Part shown: one piece after another, positions 1 to 7,459 of the stretch
Layout of the letters: every line of letters begins with the position of its first letter
Numbering within the stretch: the first letter of the stretch is position 1
Virus record (IMG/VR): IMGVR_UViG_3300044961_000060
Span: 1 to 27,500 of that record
Reading direction: 5' to 3' (one strand)
Origin: a virus
DNA length: 27,500 nt
The notes under the pieces: model-generated
What the model saw: only the letters and a program-made list of their open reading frames with translations
The model's database searches: none
Told to the model about the DNA's origin: nothing
Made by a program: the position numbers and the translations under genes

Positions 1-237
1 GCGACCGGCCATTTGTGGGTATTCGCTCGCGGCAACAGTGCCGCAGGCGGCAGCGCATGGATCGCGGGGCCCAACCGAGGTGACGCCTACGGCAATCCGT
101 GGGTGGTTTTGCTGGGTGGCGCCCGCGACAACGCGGCGAGCTCCGGCTCTCGGGCGTCCACCTCGTTCCACGTCGCGTGGAACTCGAACTGGAACATTGC
201 GTTGCGGGCCGCCGGTGACCACCTGAAACATGTATGA
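1..237 (+). CDS. C-terminal part of a DGR-type variable (target) protein, 5' truncated by the window
   Basis: The reading frame is open from base 1 to a TGA at 235-237 and gives 78 residues of a C-terminus. The end is rich in Gly, Ser, Asn and Trp (GGARDNAASSGSRAS, then WNSNWNIALRAAGDHL), the style of the C-type-lectin/formylglycine-enzyme-like fold used as the variable region of diversity-generating retroelements such as phage BPP-1 Mtd. Repeated Asn or Asn-derived codons followed by an invariant RAA-DHL tail suggest the last 40-45 codons are the variable repeat. Such proteins normally sit at tail-fibre tips and bind the host receptor. A DGR hairpin starts at the stop codon and Avd and reverse-transcriptase fragments follow, which supports the call. 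It could instead be a non-DGR lectin-fold tail protein; the N-terminal part is outside the window. Confidence 0.7.
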   Translation, partial: ATGHLWVFARGNSAAGGSAWIAGPNRGDAYGNPWVVLLGGARDNAASSGSRASTSFHVAWNSNWNIALRAAGDHLKHV

Positions 238-640
238 GGCTGCGAAAGCAGCCTCGCAAGAAATGATGGAACAGCCAGCCCAAACCGCCGCCAAGCCTGA
301 ACCGCGCGCCGCCATGGCCGTGGTGATGCGCTTCGACGGGTTTGTGAACTACCTCTACCCTATGCTGACGAACACCAACCGCCAGCACATGGGGCTGCGG
401 TTTTCGCACTGGAGCGTGCTGCCATGGCAGGCAGGCGTCAACTTTTGCGGCTACCGCATCTGGCCCACGCACAAGCTGCTGCGCAAGTCCAGCGTCACAC
501 GGGCCAAGCGCAAGCTGCGCCGGTTTGACGCAGCCGGCGACACGGAAGGCCGCCGCAAGTTTCTCGCCGCCTGGCTGGGCCACGCCCAGTGGGCAGACAC
601 CCACCACCTGAAACAACACCTAGGAGTTGCACATGCCTGA
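230..640 (+). pseudogene. Avd-reverse transcriptase deletion chimera (collapsed DGR)
   Basis: The open frame of 136 codons has two unlike parts. Residues about 29-52 (MAVVMRFDGFVNYLYPM and following) resemble the first helix of Avd, the accessory protein of diversity-generating retroelements. From about residue 55 onward (GVNFCGYRIWPTHKLLRKSS, then a basic RAKRKLRRF stretch and AWLGHAQWADTHHL) it resembles the C-terminal thumb of DGR reverse transcriptases. The rest of Avd, the template repeat and the palm/finger domains with the YxDD catalytic motif are absent. This is best read as an in-frame deletion with its junction near 385-410. ATG codons at 230, 263, 266 and 314 are possible starts; none has a strong ribosome site and 314 fits Avd best. 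Whether the chimera makes a protein is unknown; it cannot be an active reverse transcriptase. Confidence 0.7.
236..255 (+). other. DGR-type hairpin after the variable repeat
   Basis: A perfect inverted repeat with 8-bp arms GAGGCTGC (236-243) and GCAGCCTC (248-255) encloses a GAAA tetraloop (244-247). It begins inside the stop codon of the variable protein. In the BPP-1 retroelement a hairpin/cruciform with an 8-bp GC-rich stem and a four-base loop just downstream of the variable repeat increases retrohoming. The location, stem length and GAAA loop match that element. A terminator is unlikely because no T-run follows. Confidence 0.75.
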
Positions 641-1055
641 GTACTACTTCAGCCCTCACACGGGCGAGCACATCGAGGCCGCCACGCCTGCTGACTGGAT
701 GGGGCGTACTGCTACGCCCCCGCCCGTGTATGACCGGGCCACGCAGGGTGCTTTCTTCCGGGACGGGGTTTGGGAGGTGGAGACTGCGCAGCCGCCCGCT
801 CAGCCTGTCCCTCAGCAAGTCACCCGAGCACAAGGCAAGGTCGTGCTGATCCAGATGGGCCTGTGGCCGCAGGTCGTGGCGTTCGTGGATGCCATCGAAG
901 ACCCGATGCAGAAGGCCATCGCCGAAGTCGCGGTGTACGAGACCCTGCACTGGCAGCGCACCAGCCCGTTCCTCAACCAGGCCGCCGATGCACTGGGCAT
1001 CACTCAAGCTCAGATGGATGAACTGTTTATTGCGGCCGACCAGGTGATGCTGTGA
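633..1055 (+). CDS. Phage tail-region protein of unknown function
   Basis: This 140-residue soluble protein is of a kind often seen beside phage tail-fibre genes. The N-terminal part (MPEYYFSPHTGEH, then a Pro-rich linker) is short and acidic. The C-terminal 75 residues are helical, with the pattern ARGQ-K..LIQMGLW..VVAFVDAI, a conserved tryptophan, and a terminal LGITQAQMDELF helix. The start is ATG 633, preceded by TAGGAG at 621-626; an in-frame TTG at 627 overlaps that ribosome site and is unlikely. The stop overlaps the GTG of the next gene, so the two are probably translationally coupled. Assembly chaperone for the neighbouring fibre proteins is a reasonable guess but rests on context only. 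Confidence 0.6.
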   Translation: MPEYYFSPHTGEHIEAATPADWMGRTATPPPVYDRATQGAFFRDGVWEVETAQPPAQPVPQQVTRAQGKVVLIQMGLWPQVVAFVDAIEDPMQKAIAEVAVYETLHWQRTSPFLNQAADALGITQAQMDELFIAADQVML

Positions 1056-1309
1056 GGCTCTACATCTTTCACATCCTTGTCGCCCTTTCGCAGCTCGGCA
1101 ACGCGCTGCTGGGCGGCTACCCGGATGAGTCCATGAGCGCCCGCGCCCACCGCACGGGCTCCAAGGGCCGGTGGCCAGGCGTGGTCACGCGCCCGCTGAT
1201 CGACGTGTTCTTCTACATCGTCACGTTCGGTCGAGACAAGGCGCACTGCCTGACGGCCTACGAGAGCGAGCATCTGCGTCGCCAGTTCCCCGAGCACTAC
1301 CGGACCTGA
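1052..1309 (+). CDS. Small conserved phage protein with N-terminal hydrophobic helix
   Basis: An 85-residue product starting at GTG 1052, which overlaps the previous stop as GTGA. Residues 2-21 (LYIFHILVALSQLGNALLGG) are hydrophobic and could insert in a membrane, although the segment is only weakly hydrophobic towards its end. The remainder is basic and polar, with RPLIDVFFY in the middle and a charged YESEHLRRQFPEHYRT tail. I recognise it as a type of short hypothetical protein common in proteobacterial prophages near tail genes, without an assigned role. Its place between tail-fibre-associated genes gives no clear function. Confidence 0.55.
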   Translation: MRLYIFHILVALSQLGNALLGGYPDESMSARAHRTGSKGRWPGVVTRPLIDVFFYIVTFGRDKAHCLTAYESEHLRRQFPEHYRT

Positions 1310-1335
1310 CTAACGAGGCGCACATGCGTTGACAC

Positions 1336-1560
1336 ATGACCACTCGATTTACACCAATACCCAAAATGCAAAAGAAAGACCCCATCCAACTGCCAGATGA
1401 GCAAATCGAGGAACTGGTGGAGAAGGTGACCGAGCGCGTCATCGAGAACGTGTACCTGTCCATCGGCCGCTCTGTGGTGAAGAAGTTTTTTTGGATTGTC
1501 GGCGTGGCTTCGCTGGCCGTGCTGACGTGGCTGGCCAGTGCTGGCCACATCAAACCCTGA
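1336..1560 (+). CDS. Small membrane-anchored phage protein
   Basis: A 74-residue protein with a charged amphipathic region (about residues 18-40, PDEQIEELVEKVTERVIENV) followed by one strong membrane segment at about 50-68 (KFFWIVGVASLAVLTWLASA). A single C-terminal anchor with a cytoplasmic coiled-coil-like domain is the visible architecture. The start at ATG 1336 is preceded only by a weak GAGG; a two-codon mini-ORF (ATG CGT TGA, 1324-1332) uses that site just upstream, so re-initiation or an internal start at ATG 1369 is possible. Function unknown. A holin-like or virion-membrane role is possible, but a separate three-segment holin candidate lies at 14893. Confidence 0.5.
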   Translation: MTTRFTPIPKMQKKDPIQLPDEQIEELVEKVTERVIENVYLSIGRSVVKKFFWIVGVASLAVLTWLASAGHIKP

Positions 1561-1569
1561 GAGGCAACC

Positions 1570-2268
1570 ATGCCACAAGCACCGGCCTACAGCCGCACCA
1601 AGAACTTTCTGGAAAACAACCCGGACCGCACCGACCATGCCGCGGTGAATGCCGAGCTGGACAAGGTGGCGCTGTCCATCAACGCGCTGCGCGCCAATGC
1701 GGCCCTGCTGCAGAACGACGATGGAACGCTGAAGAACGCCATCGTCACGCTGGCCAGCCTGGCGCCCGAGCTGGTGAACGACCTGACCGGCCCGCAGGGG
1801 CCTGTGGGTCCAGTCGGTCCGCAAGGCCCTGCCGGTCCGCAAGGCCCGCAAGGCCCGAAGGGCGACACCGGCGCGTCATTCAACGCCGAGGCGCGCGATC
1901 TGTTCGCCAACCGCAACCTCTACAACCTGCAGCCCAAGGGCTTCAGCTTCTTGGCCATCGACACCGGGTTCATGTACTTCAAGCTGTCCAACACCAGCGG
2001 CGACTGGTCGGATGGCGTGCAGTTCGGCAAGGGCGAGACCGGCGCCACGGGTCCACAAGGCCCCGAAGGTCCGCAAGGCCCGCAAGGGTTGCAGGGCATC
2101 CAAGGCATTCAAGGCCCGACCGGCCCGGCCGGCGCCAACGGCGTGGATGGCGCTGTGACCAGCATCGACACCGCGCTGAAAACCGCCAGCCTGATCGGGC
2201 GCACCAGCGTGAACGCGCAACTGCAACTGGTGGGCGGCCAGCTGCGCATCGTCCTGACAACTTCGTGA
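1570..2268 (+). CDS. Collagen-repeat tail fibre/appendage protein
   Basis: A 232-residue structural protein with three visible parts. Residues 1-72 form a phage fibre-type N-terminal domain (SRTKNFLENNPDRTDHAAVN), probably the attachment to the virion. Two runs of Gly-X-Y triplets follow, at about 75-98 and 158-192 (GPQGPVGPVGPQGP; GPQGPEGPQGPQG). A globular insert of about 60 residues lies between them and a short terminal domain follows. Gly-X-Y runs in phage proteins form collagen-like triple helices, so a trimeric fibre or spike stalk is expected. The ATG follows GAGAGGCAACC. The gene sits between small tail genes and the adaptor. The repeats are rich in GGTCCGCAAGGC-like DNA, prone to recombination and length change. 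Confidence 0.75.
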   Translation: MPQAPAYSRTKNFLENNPDRTDHAAVNAELDKVALSINALRANAALLQNDDGTLKNAIVTLASLAPELVNDLTGPQGPVGPVGPQGPAGPQGPQGPKGDTGASFNAEARDLFANRNLYNLQPKGFSFLAIDTGFMYFKLSNTSGDWSDGVQFGKGETGATGPQGPEGPQGPQGLQGIQGIQGPTGPAGANGVDGAVTSIDTALKTASLIGRTSVNAQLQLVGGQLRIVLTTS

Positions 2269-2275
2269 GGCCTGC

Positions 2276-2983
2276 ATGAACGGACTGACCGAACGCTACC
2301 GCACCCTGGGCGAGCTGATGACCGAGCTGCGCGCCCGGCTGGGCTTCGTCACGCAAGGCTCCGCGTCCAAGAACAACGACACGGTGATCAAGTCGTTCTT
2401 GCAGGAGGCGCACGACTACGTGTTTGGCGAGCTGGAGCCGCCGGCCATGCGCAAGAAAACCGTCATCAAGCTGGTGGCGGGCTCGTTTCTGTACGACTGG
2501 AACAACGACGAGGAAGACGAGCCCATCGATCCGGGTCGCGTCATTTCGGTTTGGGTGCGCACCAGCGACACGATCCGAACCCCGTTGACGCAAGGCATCA
2601 CGGAACACGACCGCTCGCTGGACACCATCCGGCAAGAGCCCAGCAAGTACGACCACTTGAACGGGCAGATGGAACTGTGGCCGATACCAGATCAACCCTA
2701 TGACCTGATGGTTGAGTACATCGCGGACAAGCCGCGCTTTGAGCGGCTCAGCGATCGACCTGGCGCGCCCGACCGCCTGGTGTTTCTTTATGCGCTGGCC
2801 AACGCCAAGGCGCACTACCGGCACCCGGATGCGCAGGCTTCGGCCACGGCCTTCCAGAACATGCTCAACAAGGAGAAGTTTCGTCAGAAGGAAAACAAGC
2901 GGTTCTTCATGCAGGGTGAGACCACGCGAGGCCAAGCGCAGGTGGTACGCACGGCCAATGGTGGCTACACGCTCAGGAGCTGA
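2276..2983 (+). CDS. Head-tail adaptor (tail tube adaptor) protein
   Basis: The 235-residue product matches the general pattern of podovirus adaptor proteins that bind under the portal and start the tail. It has an N-terminal helical region (residues 8-50, ERYRTLGELMTELRARLGF, then FLQEAHDYVFGEL) and a beta-rich middle in which physical-chemical residues alternate (YDWNNDEEDEPIDPGRVISV; MELWPIPDQPYDLMVEYIAD). A C-terminal helical region with a long ANAKAHYRHPDAQ segment completes it. Its position directly before the nozzle-like gene is the usual order (T7 gp11-gp12, P22 gp4-gp10). The start is ATG 2276, only 7 bases after the preceding stop. The family assignment is from overall pattern, not a diagnostic motif. 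Confidence 0.65.
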   Translation: MNGLTERYRTLGELMTELRARLGFVTQGSASKNNDTVIKSFLQEAHDYVFGELEPPAMRKKTVIKLVAGSFLYDWNNDEEDEPIDPGRVISVWVRTSDTIRTPLTQGITEHDRSLDTIRQEPSKYDHLNGQMELWPIPDQPYDLMVEYIADKPRFERLSDRPGAPDRLVFLYALANAKAHYRHPDAQASATAFQNMLNKEKFRQKENKRFFMQGETTRGQAQVVRTANGGYTLRS

Positions 2984-2985
2984 AG

Positions 2986-4383
2986 GTGCCAGCAATCCAC
3001 TTTGACCGCTTCGACCTTGGCATTGATCTGCGCAAGGGCGCCAGCGTGTCGGACGCGAACCGACTGCTGGAGATGAAGAACGCGCACGTCACCACGGGCC
3101 TGGCCACGCAGAAGCGGCCCGGCCTGACCAAGGTGGCGGACCTGGAGCCCGGTACCAAGGGCCTGTTTGCGGCCTTCGGCAAGCTGCACACGTTCTACGG
3201 CAGCGGGACCATCACCCACGCCAACCCCCTGTTTCAGGCCAACCGGGTGCAGTTTTCTGGGGGTGCGCAGGCGGTGGCCGATGTGCCCTTTGCCGATGTG
3301 TTCAATGCCTTCATCTATTGCGCTGTGCAGTACGCAGACGGCCAAGTAGAGCATCACTACCTGGACGGTAGCCCGGCCACGCACGTGGCCGACGCCAACT
3401 GCCCCGATACACGGGCATGTTTGAAGATCGCCAGCAAGATTTTTGCAGTGGGCGCTGGCAATGCGGACGTGGTGCGCTACTCCAAGACCGGCGACCCGCG
3501 CGACTGGACCACGGCCAACGACGCCGGGTTTTTGCCGACGGGCTTGAACAGCCGGGGTGACCGGGCGGCCAACGCGCTGGGTGTGTACCAGAACAAGATG
3601 GTGGTGCTGACGCGCGACGGCGCGCAGGTGTGGGCGGTAGACCCCGACCCGACCGCCATGCGGCTGGAGGACATCGTGGAGAACGTGGGGACGAGCTTCC
3701 CGCGCACGGTGGCCAACGTGGGCGGCGACCTGTATTTCCTGAGTGACTACGGGTTCCGATCGATCACGACCCTGCAGTACACCAACAGCCTGGCCGATGT
3801 GGACGTGGGTTCGCCCATCGACTCGCTGGTGCGGCCTGAACTGAAGGTGCCGGGCGTCAGCCCCAAGAGCTTCTACTTCTACGGTACCGGCCAGTACGTG
3901 TGCGCGATCGGCAACCGCCTGTTTGTGTACTCGATCAGCCGCACGGCCAAGATTGCGGCGTGGAGCCAGTATTTCCTGAGCGCGCCGGTGGACGCCTTTG
4001 CCGAGCTGGGCCAAGAGCTGTACATCCGATCAGGCGACACGGTTTACAAGCTGAACGAGGAAGTCAGCACAGACGATGGCACCCAGTACGAGGTGCTGAT
4101 TCAGCTGCCCTACATGGACCTGAAGAAGCCCGGCATCCTGAAGCAGATTTGGGGCGCCGATGTGGTGGTGGAGGGCACGTGCTTCATGTCCATCGGCTTC
4201 GATGTGCGAGACCCCGACGCCTTTACCCCCGAGGTGAAGGTGAAGGGCAACACCCGCCCGGGTGGCCTGATTCCAGTGGAGTGCACCGGTACCGAGTTTT
4301 CCATCCGGCTGCGCAACTTTGACAACAAGCCGTTCCGCGTGGATGCCATCACCCTGCACTGGAACGATTTGGGGCCCATCTGA
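2986..4383 (+). CDS. Tail nozzle / packaged-DNA stabilisation protein (P22 gp10-like)
   Basis: A 465-residue, beta-rich protein that begins at GTG 2986, two bases after the adaptor stop, with GGAGCTGAAG as ribosome site. The N-terminus (FDRFDLGIDLRKGASVSDAN, RLLEMKNAHVTTGLATQKRPG) has the conserved style of podovirus proteins that report wild-type 'track' loops for DNA. Many short repeats follow, such as DPRDWTTANDAGFLPTG and GGDLYFLSDYGFRSITTLQ, as in beta-propeller nozzle proteins. In P22 gp10 and related proteins this subunit closes the tail and holds packaged DNA. Its place after the adaptor and before the internal proteins supports the role. The stop TGA shares its last base with the ATG of the acetyltransferase gene (TGATG). 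Confidence 0.7.
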   Translation: MPAIHFDRFDLGIDLRKGASVSDANRLLEMKNAHVTTGLATQKRPGLTKVADLEPGTKGLFAAFGKLHTFYGSGTITHANPLFQANRVQFSGGAQAVADVPFADVFNAFIYCAVQYADGQVEHHYLDGSPATHVADANCPDTRACLKIASKIFAVGAGNADVVRYSKTGDPRDWTTANDAGFLPTGLNSRGDRAANALGVYQNKMVVLTRDGAQVWAVDPDPTAMRLEDIVENVGTSFPRTVANVGGDLYFLSDYGFRSITTLQYTNSLADVDVGSPIDSLVRPELKVPGVSPKSFYFYGTGQYVCAIGNRLFVYSISRTAKIAAWSQYFLSAPVDAFAELGQELYIRSGDTVYKLNEEVSTDDGTQYEVLIQLPYMDLKKPGILKQIWGADVVVEGTCFMSIGFDVRDPDAFTPEVKVKGNTRPGGLIPVECTGTEFSIRLRNFDNKPFRVDAITLHWNDLGPI

Positions 4384-4829
4384 TGAAGCTGCGACTGGCC
4401 ACCGCCCACGACCTGCCGGCGCTGTGTGTGCTGGGTCGGATGATGCGCGACGAAACGACGTTTGCCGGCATGGACTTCGACAACGACCGTTTCAAGGAAG
4501 CCGTGCAGGAACTGATCGACAAAAATCAGTTGGTGCTGGTGGCCGAGGATACAAACGGGGAAGTGGTGGGCGCGATGCTGTGCCAGGTCAAGCCTACATG
4601 GTTTGGCAACGACTTGATTGCGACCGAGCTGGGCCTGTTCATTCATCCAGATCACCGAGGCGGGACGCTGGCGGCGCGGTTCATCAAGACCTTTGTGAGG
4701 TGGGCCCGACTGGCTGGCGCCAAGCAGATCAGGCCGGGCGTGATCACTGGATGCGAGCTGGCTGTAAGGCTGTACGAAAGATTGGGCTTCCGCCGATGCG
4801 GGGCCACGTTTGTGATGGAAGGAGTTTGA
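4383..4829 (+). CDS. GNAT-family N-acetyltransferase
   Basis: A 148-residue single-domain acetyltransferase. Motif A is visible as ELGLFIHPDHRGGTLAARFI (residues 82-101), where HRGGTLA stands for the R/QxxGxG/A pyrophosphate-binding loop of acetyl-CoA. The C-terminal CELAVRLYERLGFRRCG (about 126-142) is the usual GNAT 'YE+LGF' end of the fold. It is translationally coupled to the nozzle gene by TGATG. Such enzymes are frequent between tail and internal-protein genes of podoviruses. Whether the substrate is a virion protein or a host protein cannot be told from sequence. Confidence 0.85.
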   Translation: MKLRLATAHDLPALCVLGRMMRDETTFAGMDFDNDRFKEAVQELIDKNQLVLVAEDTNGEVVGAMLCQVKPTWFGNDLIATELGLFIHPDHRGGTLAARFIKTFVRWARLAGAKQIRPGVITGCELAVRLYERLGFRRCGATFVMEGV

Positions 4830-4830
4830 T

Positions 4831-5637
4831 ATGGGCGGTGGTGGCGGCGACGGTGGGGCAGGAGAAGCCCGGCGACAAGAGGAAGAGCGGCAAGCGCGCA
4901 TCAGGGCGGCGACTGACGCGATCAACGCGACGTTCAACAACCAAGTCAAGGAAAGCCGCCTGGGCTACTTTGATTGGAGCGGCCGAGAGCTGAGCGAGGC
5001 GGAGTACCGCCAGATCAAGGACGCCGAGAACAATTCTCCTTTCGCAACCCTGTGGTTTAGGGCGCCCCCTGCTCCAACGCAACGGGTCGTGGAGTATTGG
5101 GTGCCTGGAGACCCAGCCAATTCCCGAGAAAACCTGTACGCAGACCAGCGCAACGCGGTGTACGACCTGAACCGAATGGAGGTGGACCGTCAGGCCACCG
5201 AGGCCGAGCGCTTCAACCGTTTTGGGCTGGCCCGTGCTGGCCTGATGGGTGGATCGGCGCAGATCGACAGTGTGGCCGACATCAACCGGCGCACGAACGA
5301 GGGCCTGATGCGCGCCGGCGCCATTGCTGATCAAGCGGCCGCAGACCTTCGCACAGCCGACGAGCAGGCACGGGCGAACCTGATCAGCTTGGCACAGTCG
5401 GGCATCGACGCCGGCACAGCGGCATCGCAAGCCATGAACGCCCTGAAGGTGAACAACGCCAACTCAGCAAGCGCCCGAGCGGGCGCCACGGTGGGCGGCC
5501 TGTTCAACGACCTGAGCCATGCTTACTTAATGAGCCAAGCAAACATTGGCCGCAATGCTGCCGCCAACCCAAACGCGCAGCAGTGGTACGGGGTGTCAAG
5601 CCCGTCAAAAACCTACGGCGGCACGTCTACGCGATAA
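4831..5637 (+). CDS. Internal virion protein candidate 1 (Gly-rich N-terminus)
   Basis: The 268-residue product starts with MGGGGGDGGAGEARRQEEER, followed by a helical domain and a long Ala-rich, low-cysteine helical region (residues 100-230, with LNRMEVDRQATEAERFNRFG and similar). The C-terminus is polar and ends YGGTSTR. Gly-rich starts and Ala/Gln-rich helices are typical of proteins placed inside podovirus heads and ejected with the DNA. GGAG at about 4819 serves the ATG at 4831. It is the first of three consecutive genes of this style directly before the giant protein, so ejection or core function is inferred from context rather than from a recognised family. Confidence 0.55.
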   Translation: MGGGGGDGGAGEARRQEEERQARIRAATDAINATFNNQVKESRLGYFDWSGRELSEAEYRQIKDAENNSPFATLWFRAPPAPTQRVVEYWVPGDPANSRENLYADQRNAVYDLNRMEVDRQATEAERFNRFGLARAGLMGGSAQIDSVADINRRTNEGLMRAGAIADQAAADLRTADEQARANLISLAQSGIDAGTAASQAMNALKVNNANSASARAGATVGGLFNDLSHAYLMSQANIGRNAAANPNAQQWYGVSSPSKTYGGTSTR

Positions 5638-5649
5638 GGAGAGAGCGCC

Positions 5650-6387
5650 ATGACTGGATTGGAAATCGCAGCACTGGTGGCGGCAGTCGCTGGTGCAGGG
5701 GTGCAGTACAACGCCGCCCGCGAGGCGCAGGCCCGCATGGAGGCCGAGACGCGCCGAAGCCTGGAAAACCAGCGACGGCTGCAGATGCAGGCCGAGAAGA
5801 AGGCGCTGGACACAGCTGCCAACTACGAAACCCCGAAGCGGCAAGCCGAGCAGGCACAGATTGCCGAGCAGATCACGCAAGAGCTGATTGCACCGGTCAG
5901 CGAGAGCCAAGCGATCCGCCAAGGCCAGCAGACCACGCAAGGCAACGTGTCCGAGGACTACCTGACCGCCAAGGCGGCCAGTGACCTGAACACGCTGAAG
6001 CAAGCGGAACAGATGGCCCGGCTGCTGGGGAAGACCACCAGCGCCAGCCGCTTGCGCATGAACGAGGGCATCCGACTGATGGATGCCGGCATGGACGTAG
6101 ACCGACTGAACAACTTTTCGCGAGGGCAGGCCTGGGCTGATCAAATCGCCATCAATGCAGCCGGGCAGGTAGACCCTGGACAAATGTTCCTAGGCGCGCT
6201 TCTGCAAGCGGGCGGAAGTGCCGGGCTTGCTGGCGGGTTTGGTGGAAAGACCACGCCATTCACCGGCGGAGGCCTGAAGGCTACAGCTTCGCCCACGGGT
6301 TTCAATTTGGCATCACCAAGCGGCGGGTTGGGCTTGCGCCCCACTGGTGGCGTTGGTTTGAAGCCTGGCATTTTGGGGGGCTTCTGA
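5650..6387 (+). CDS. Internal virion protein candidate 2 (coiled coil, Gly-rich C-terminus)
   Basis: A 245-residue protein preceded by a good AAGGAGAG site. Residues 4-20 (LEIAALVAAVAGAGVQY) are hydrophobic and may form a membrane-active helix. Residues 21-150 are a long charged coiled coil (EAQARMEAETRRSLENQRR and on). The last 70 residues are Gly/Thr/Pro-rich with repeats such as GGLGLRPTGGVGLKPG. This hydrophobic start, coiled-coil middle and flexible tail resemble T7 gp14-type core proteins that reach the cell envelope during ejection. The stop is one base from the next ATG. Role inferred; no enzymatic motif is visible. Confidence 0.55.
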   Translation: MTGLEIAALVAAVAGAGVQYNAAREAQARMEAETRRSLENQRRLQMQAEKKALDTAANYETPKRQAEQAQIAEQITQELIAPVSESQAIRQGQQTTQGNVSEDYLTAKAASDLNTLKQAEQMARLLGKTTSASRLRMNEGIRLMDAGMDVDRLNNFSRGQAWADQIAINAAGQVDPGQMFLGALLQAGGSAGLAGGFGGKTTPFTGGGLKATASPTGFNLASPSGGLGLRPTGGVGLKPGILGGF

Positions 6388-6388
6388 T

Positions 6389-7459
6389 ATGACGACGACG
6401 ACTTTGATCCGGGGGCCTGGTGAGGCTTGGGCCGGTGCGGGTCGCGCCATTGCCGGCGGCCTTGGCGCATTGCTGCAGGGCGAGGCGGTGCGCCAGCGCG
6501 CGCAGCAAGAGCAGGAGCAGAGCCTGGCCGACATCTACTACCGCAACATGATGGGCAACCAAGCCGGGGCCAACGCGGTGAAGATCGGCGAGGAAGCCAC
6601 GGGCCTGCGGCTGACCAATGAAGCCCGGCAGGCGCCCATCGACTTAGGCCTGCCCGATTACCTGCAGGTCGCCCAGCGCGTATTCCAGTGGACCGGCGAC
6701 ACCAACGCCGAACGCCTGGCAAACGCTGGCACGGCGATCCAGACCCAAGGCATCCGCGACCAGGCCGTGGCGAACGTGGGAAACATCGACCTGATGAACC
6801 GCCTGAACACGCTGGCCATGCCCGGCAAGACTTATATGCCGTTCAGCGCAGTGGGAAACACTGGCGGGGCTCTCAACCAAGCAACCGGCCAAGGCACGGT
6901 GTTTGACGAGGCGCTGCGCCGTTTGTTTGCTGACGAGTCGGGCGCGAAGGTGGCGCGCGACCGTGGAGCCGCGAACGCATCCAATGCAGCAGCTGCGCGA
7001 TCGAATGCCCAGCGGGATATGACGCTGGCGGAACTCGAATTTCTGAACACCAGAGGCTCCCGGCCCGGTACCGGCGCCGAAGGCTCCGAGGGCGCACTTT
7101 CATCCACGATTCTGAACACTTTGCGCATTCCCGCGTTGGACGATCGGGGGCGGCCGGTACGCAACCCGCTCACGGGCCAGCTGGAAACCCAGATCGATCA
7201 AGCTGCACTGAGTCAGTTCTACGCCTGGGCAACCGAGAACAACCGCCGACCGACTGCCACAGCCTTTGCACAGTGGGAGGCGCAAGGCCGACCAAGTGGC
7301 AACAAAAATCCGGCGCCCGCACAACCCGCAGGAACAATGTCCACCGAAGCAAGATCTGCCGCGCTGGCCAGAGCGCGCGAGGCCATCGCCAGAGGTGCGC
7401 CGCGTGACAAGGTGATCGAGCGCCTACGGCAGAACGGGATTGATCCAACGGGGCTGTAA
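6389..7459 (+). CDS. Internal virion protein candidate 3
   Basis: A 356-residue soluble protein. A short hydrophobic stretch (WAGAGRAIAGGLGALLQG, about residues 14-31) leads into a Gln/Glu-rich helix and then mixed helical sequence. The C-terminal 60 residues are Ala/Arg-rich and low in complexity (STEARSAALARAREAIARG), then a short charged helix ending NGIDPTGL. Cysteine is absent, as in the two preceding proteins. Its TAA stop directly abuts the ATG of the giant gene, so the two are probably translated in sequence. P22 gp20-like or T7 gp15-like injection protein is the likely analogy; nothing in the sequence proves it. Confidence 0.55.
   Translation: MTTTTLIRGPGEAWAGAGRAIAGGLGALLQGEAVRQRAQQEQEQSLADIYYRNMMGNQAGANAVKIGEEATGLRLTNEARQAPIDLGLPDYLQVAQRVFQWTGDTNAERLANAGTAIQTQGIRDQAVANVGNIDLMNRLNTLAMPGKTYMPFSAVGNTGGALNQATGQGTVFDEALRRLFADESGAKVARDRGAANASNAAAARSNAQRDMTLAELEFLNTRGSRPGTGAEGSEGALSSTILNTLRIPALDDRGRPVRNPLTGQLETQIDQAALSQFYAWATENNRRPTATAFAQWEAQGRPSGNKNPAPAQPAGTMSTEARSAALARAREAIARGAPRDKVIERLRQNGIDPTGL

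Noticed and set aside
237-640. Template repeat of the DGR
   Set aside because: I looked for a near-copy of the variable repeat between the target gene and the RT fragment and elsewhere in the window and found none by eye.
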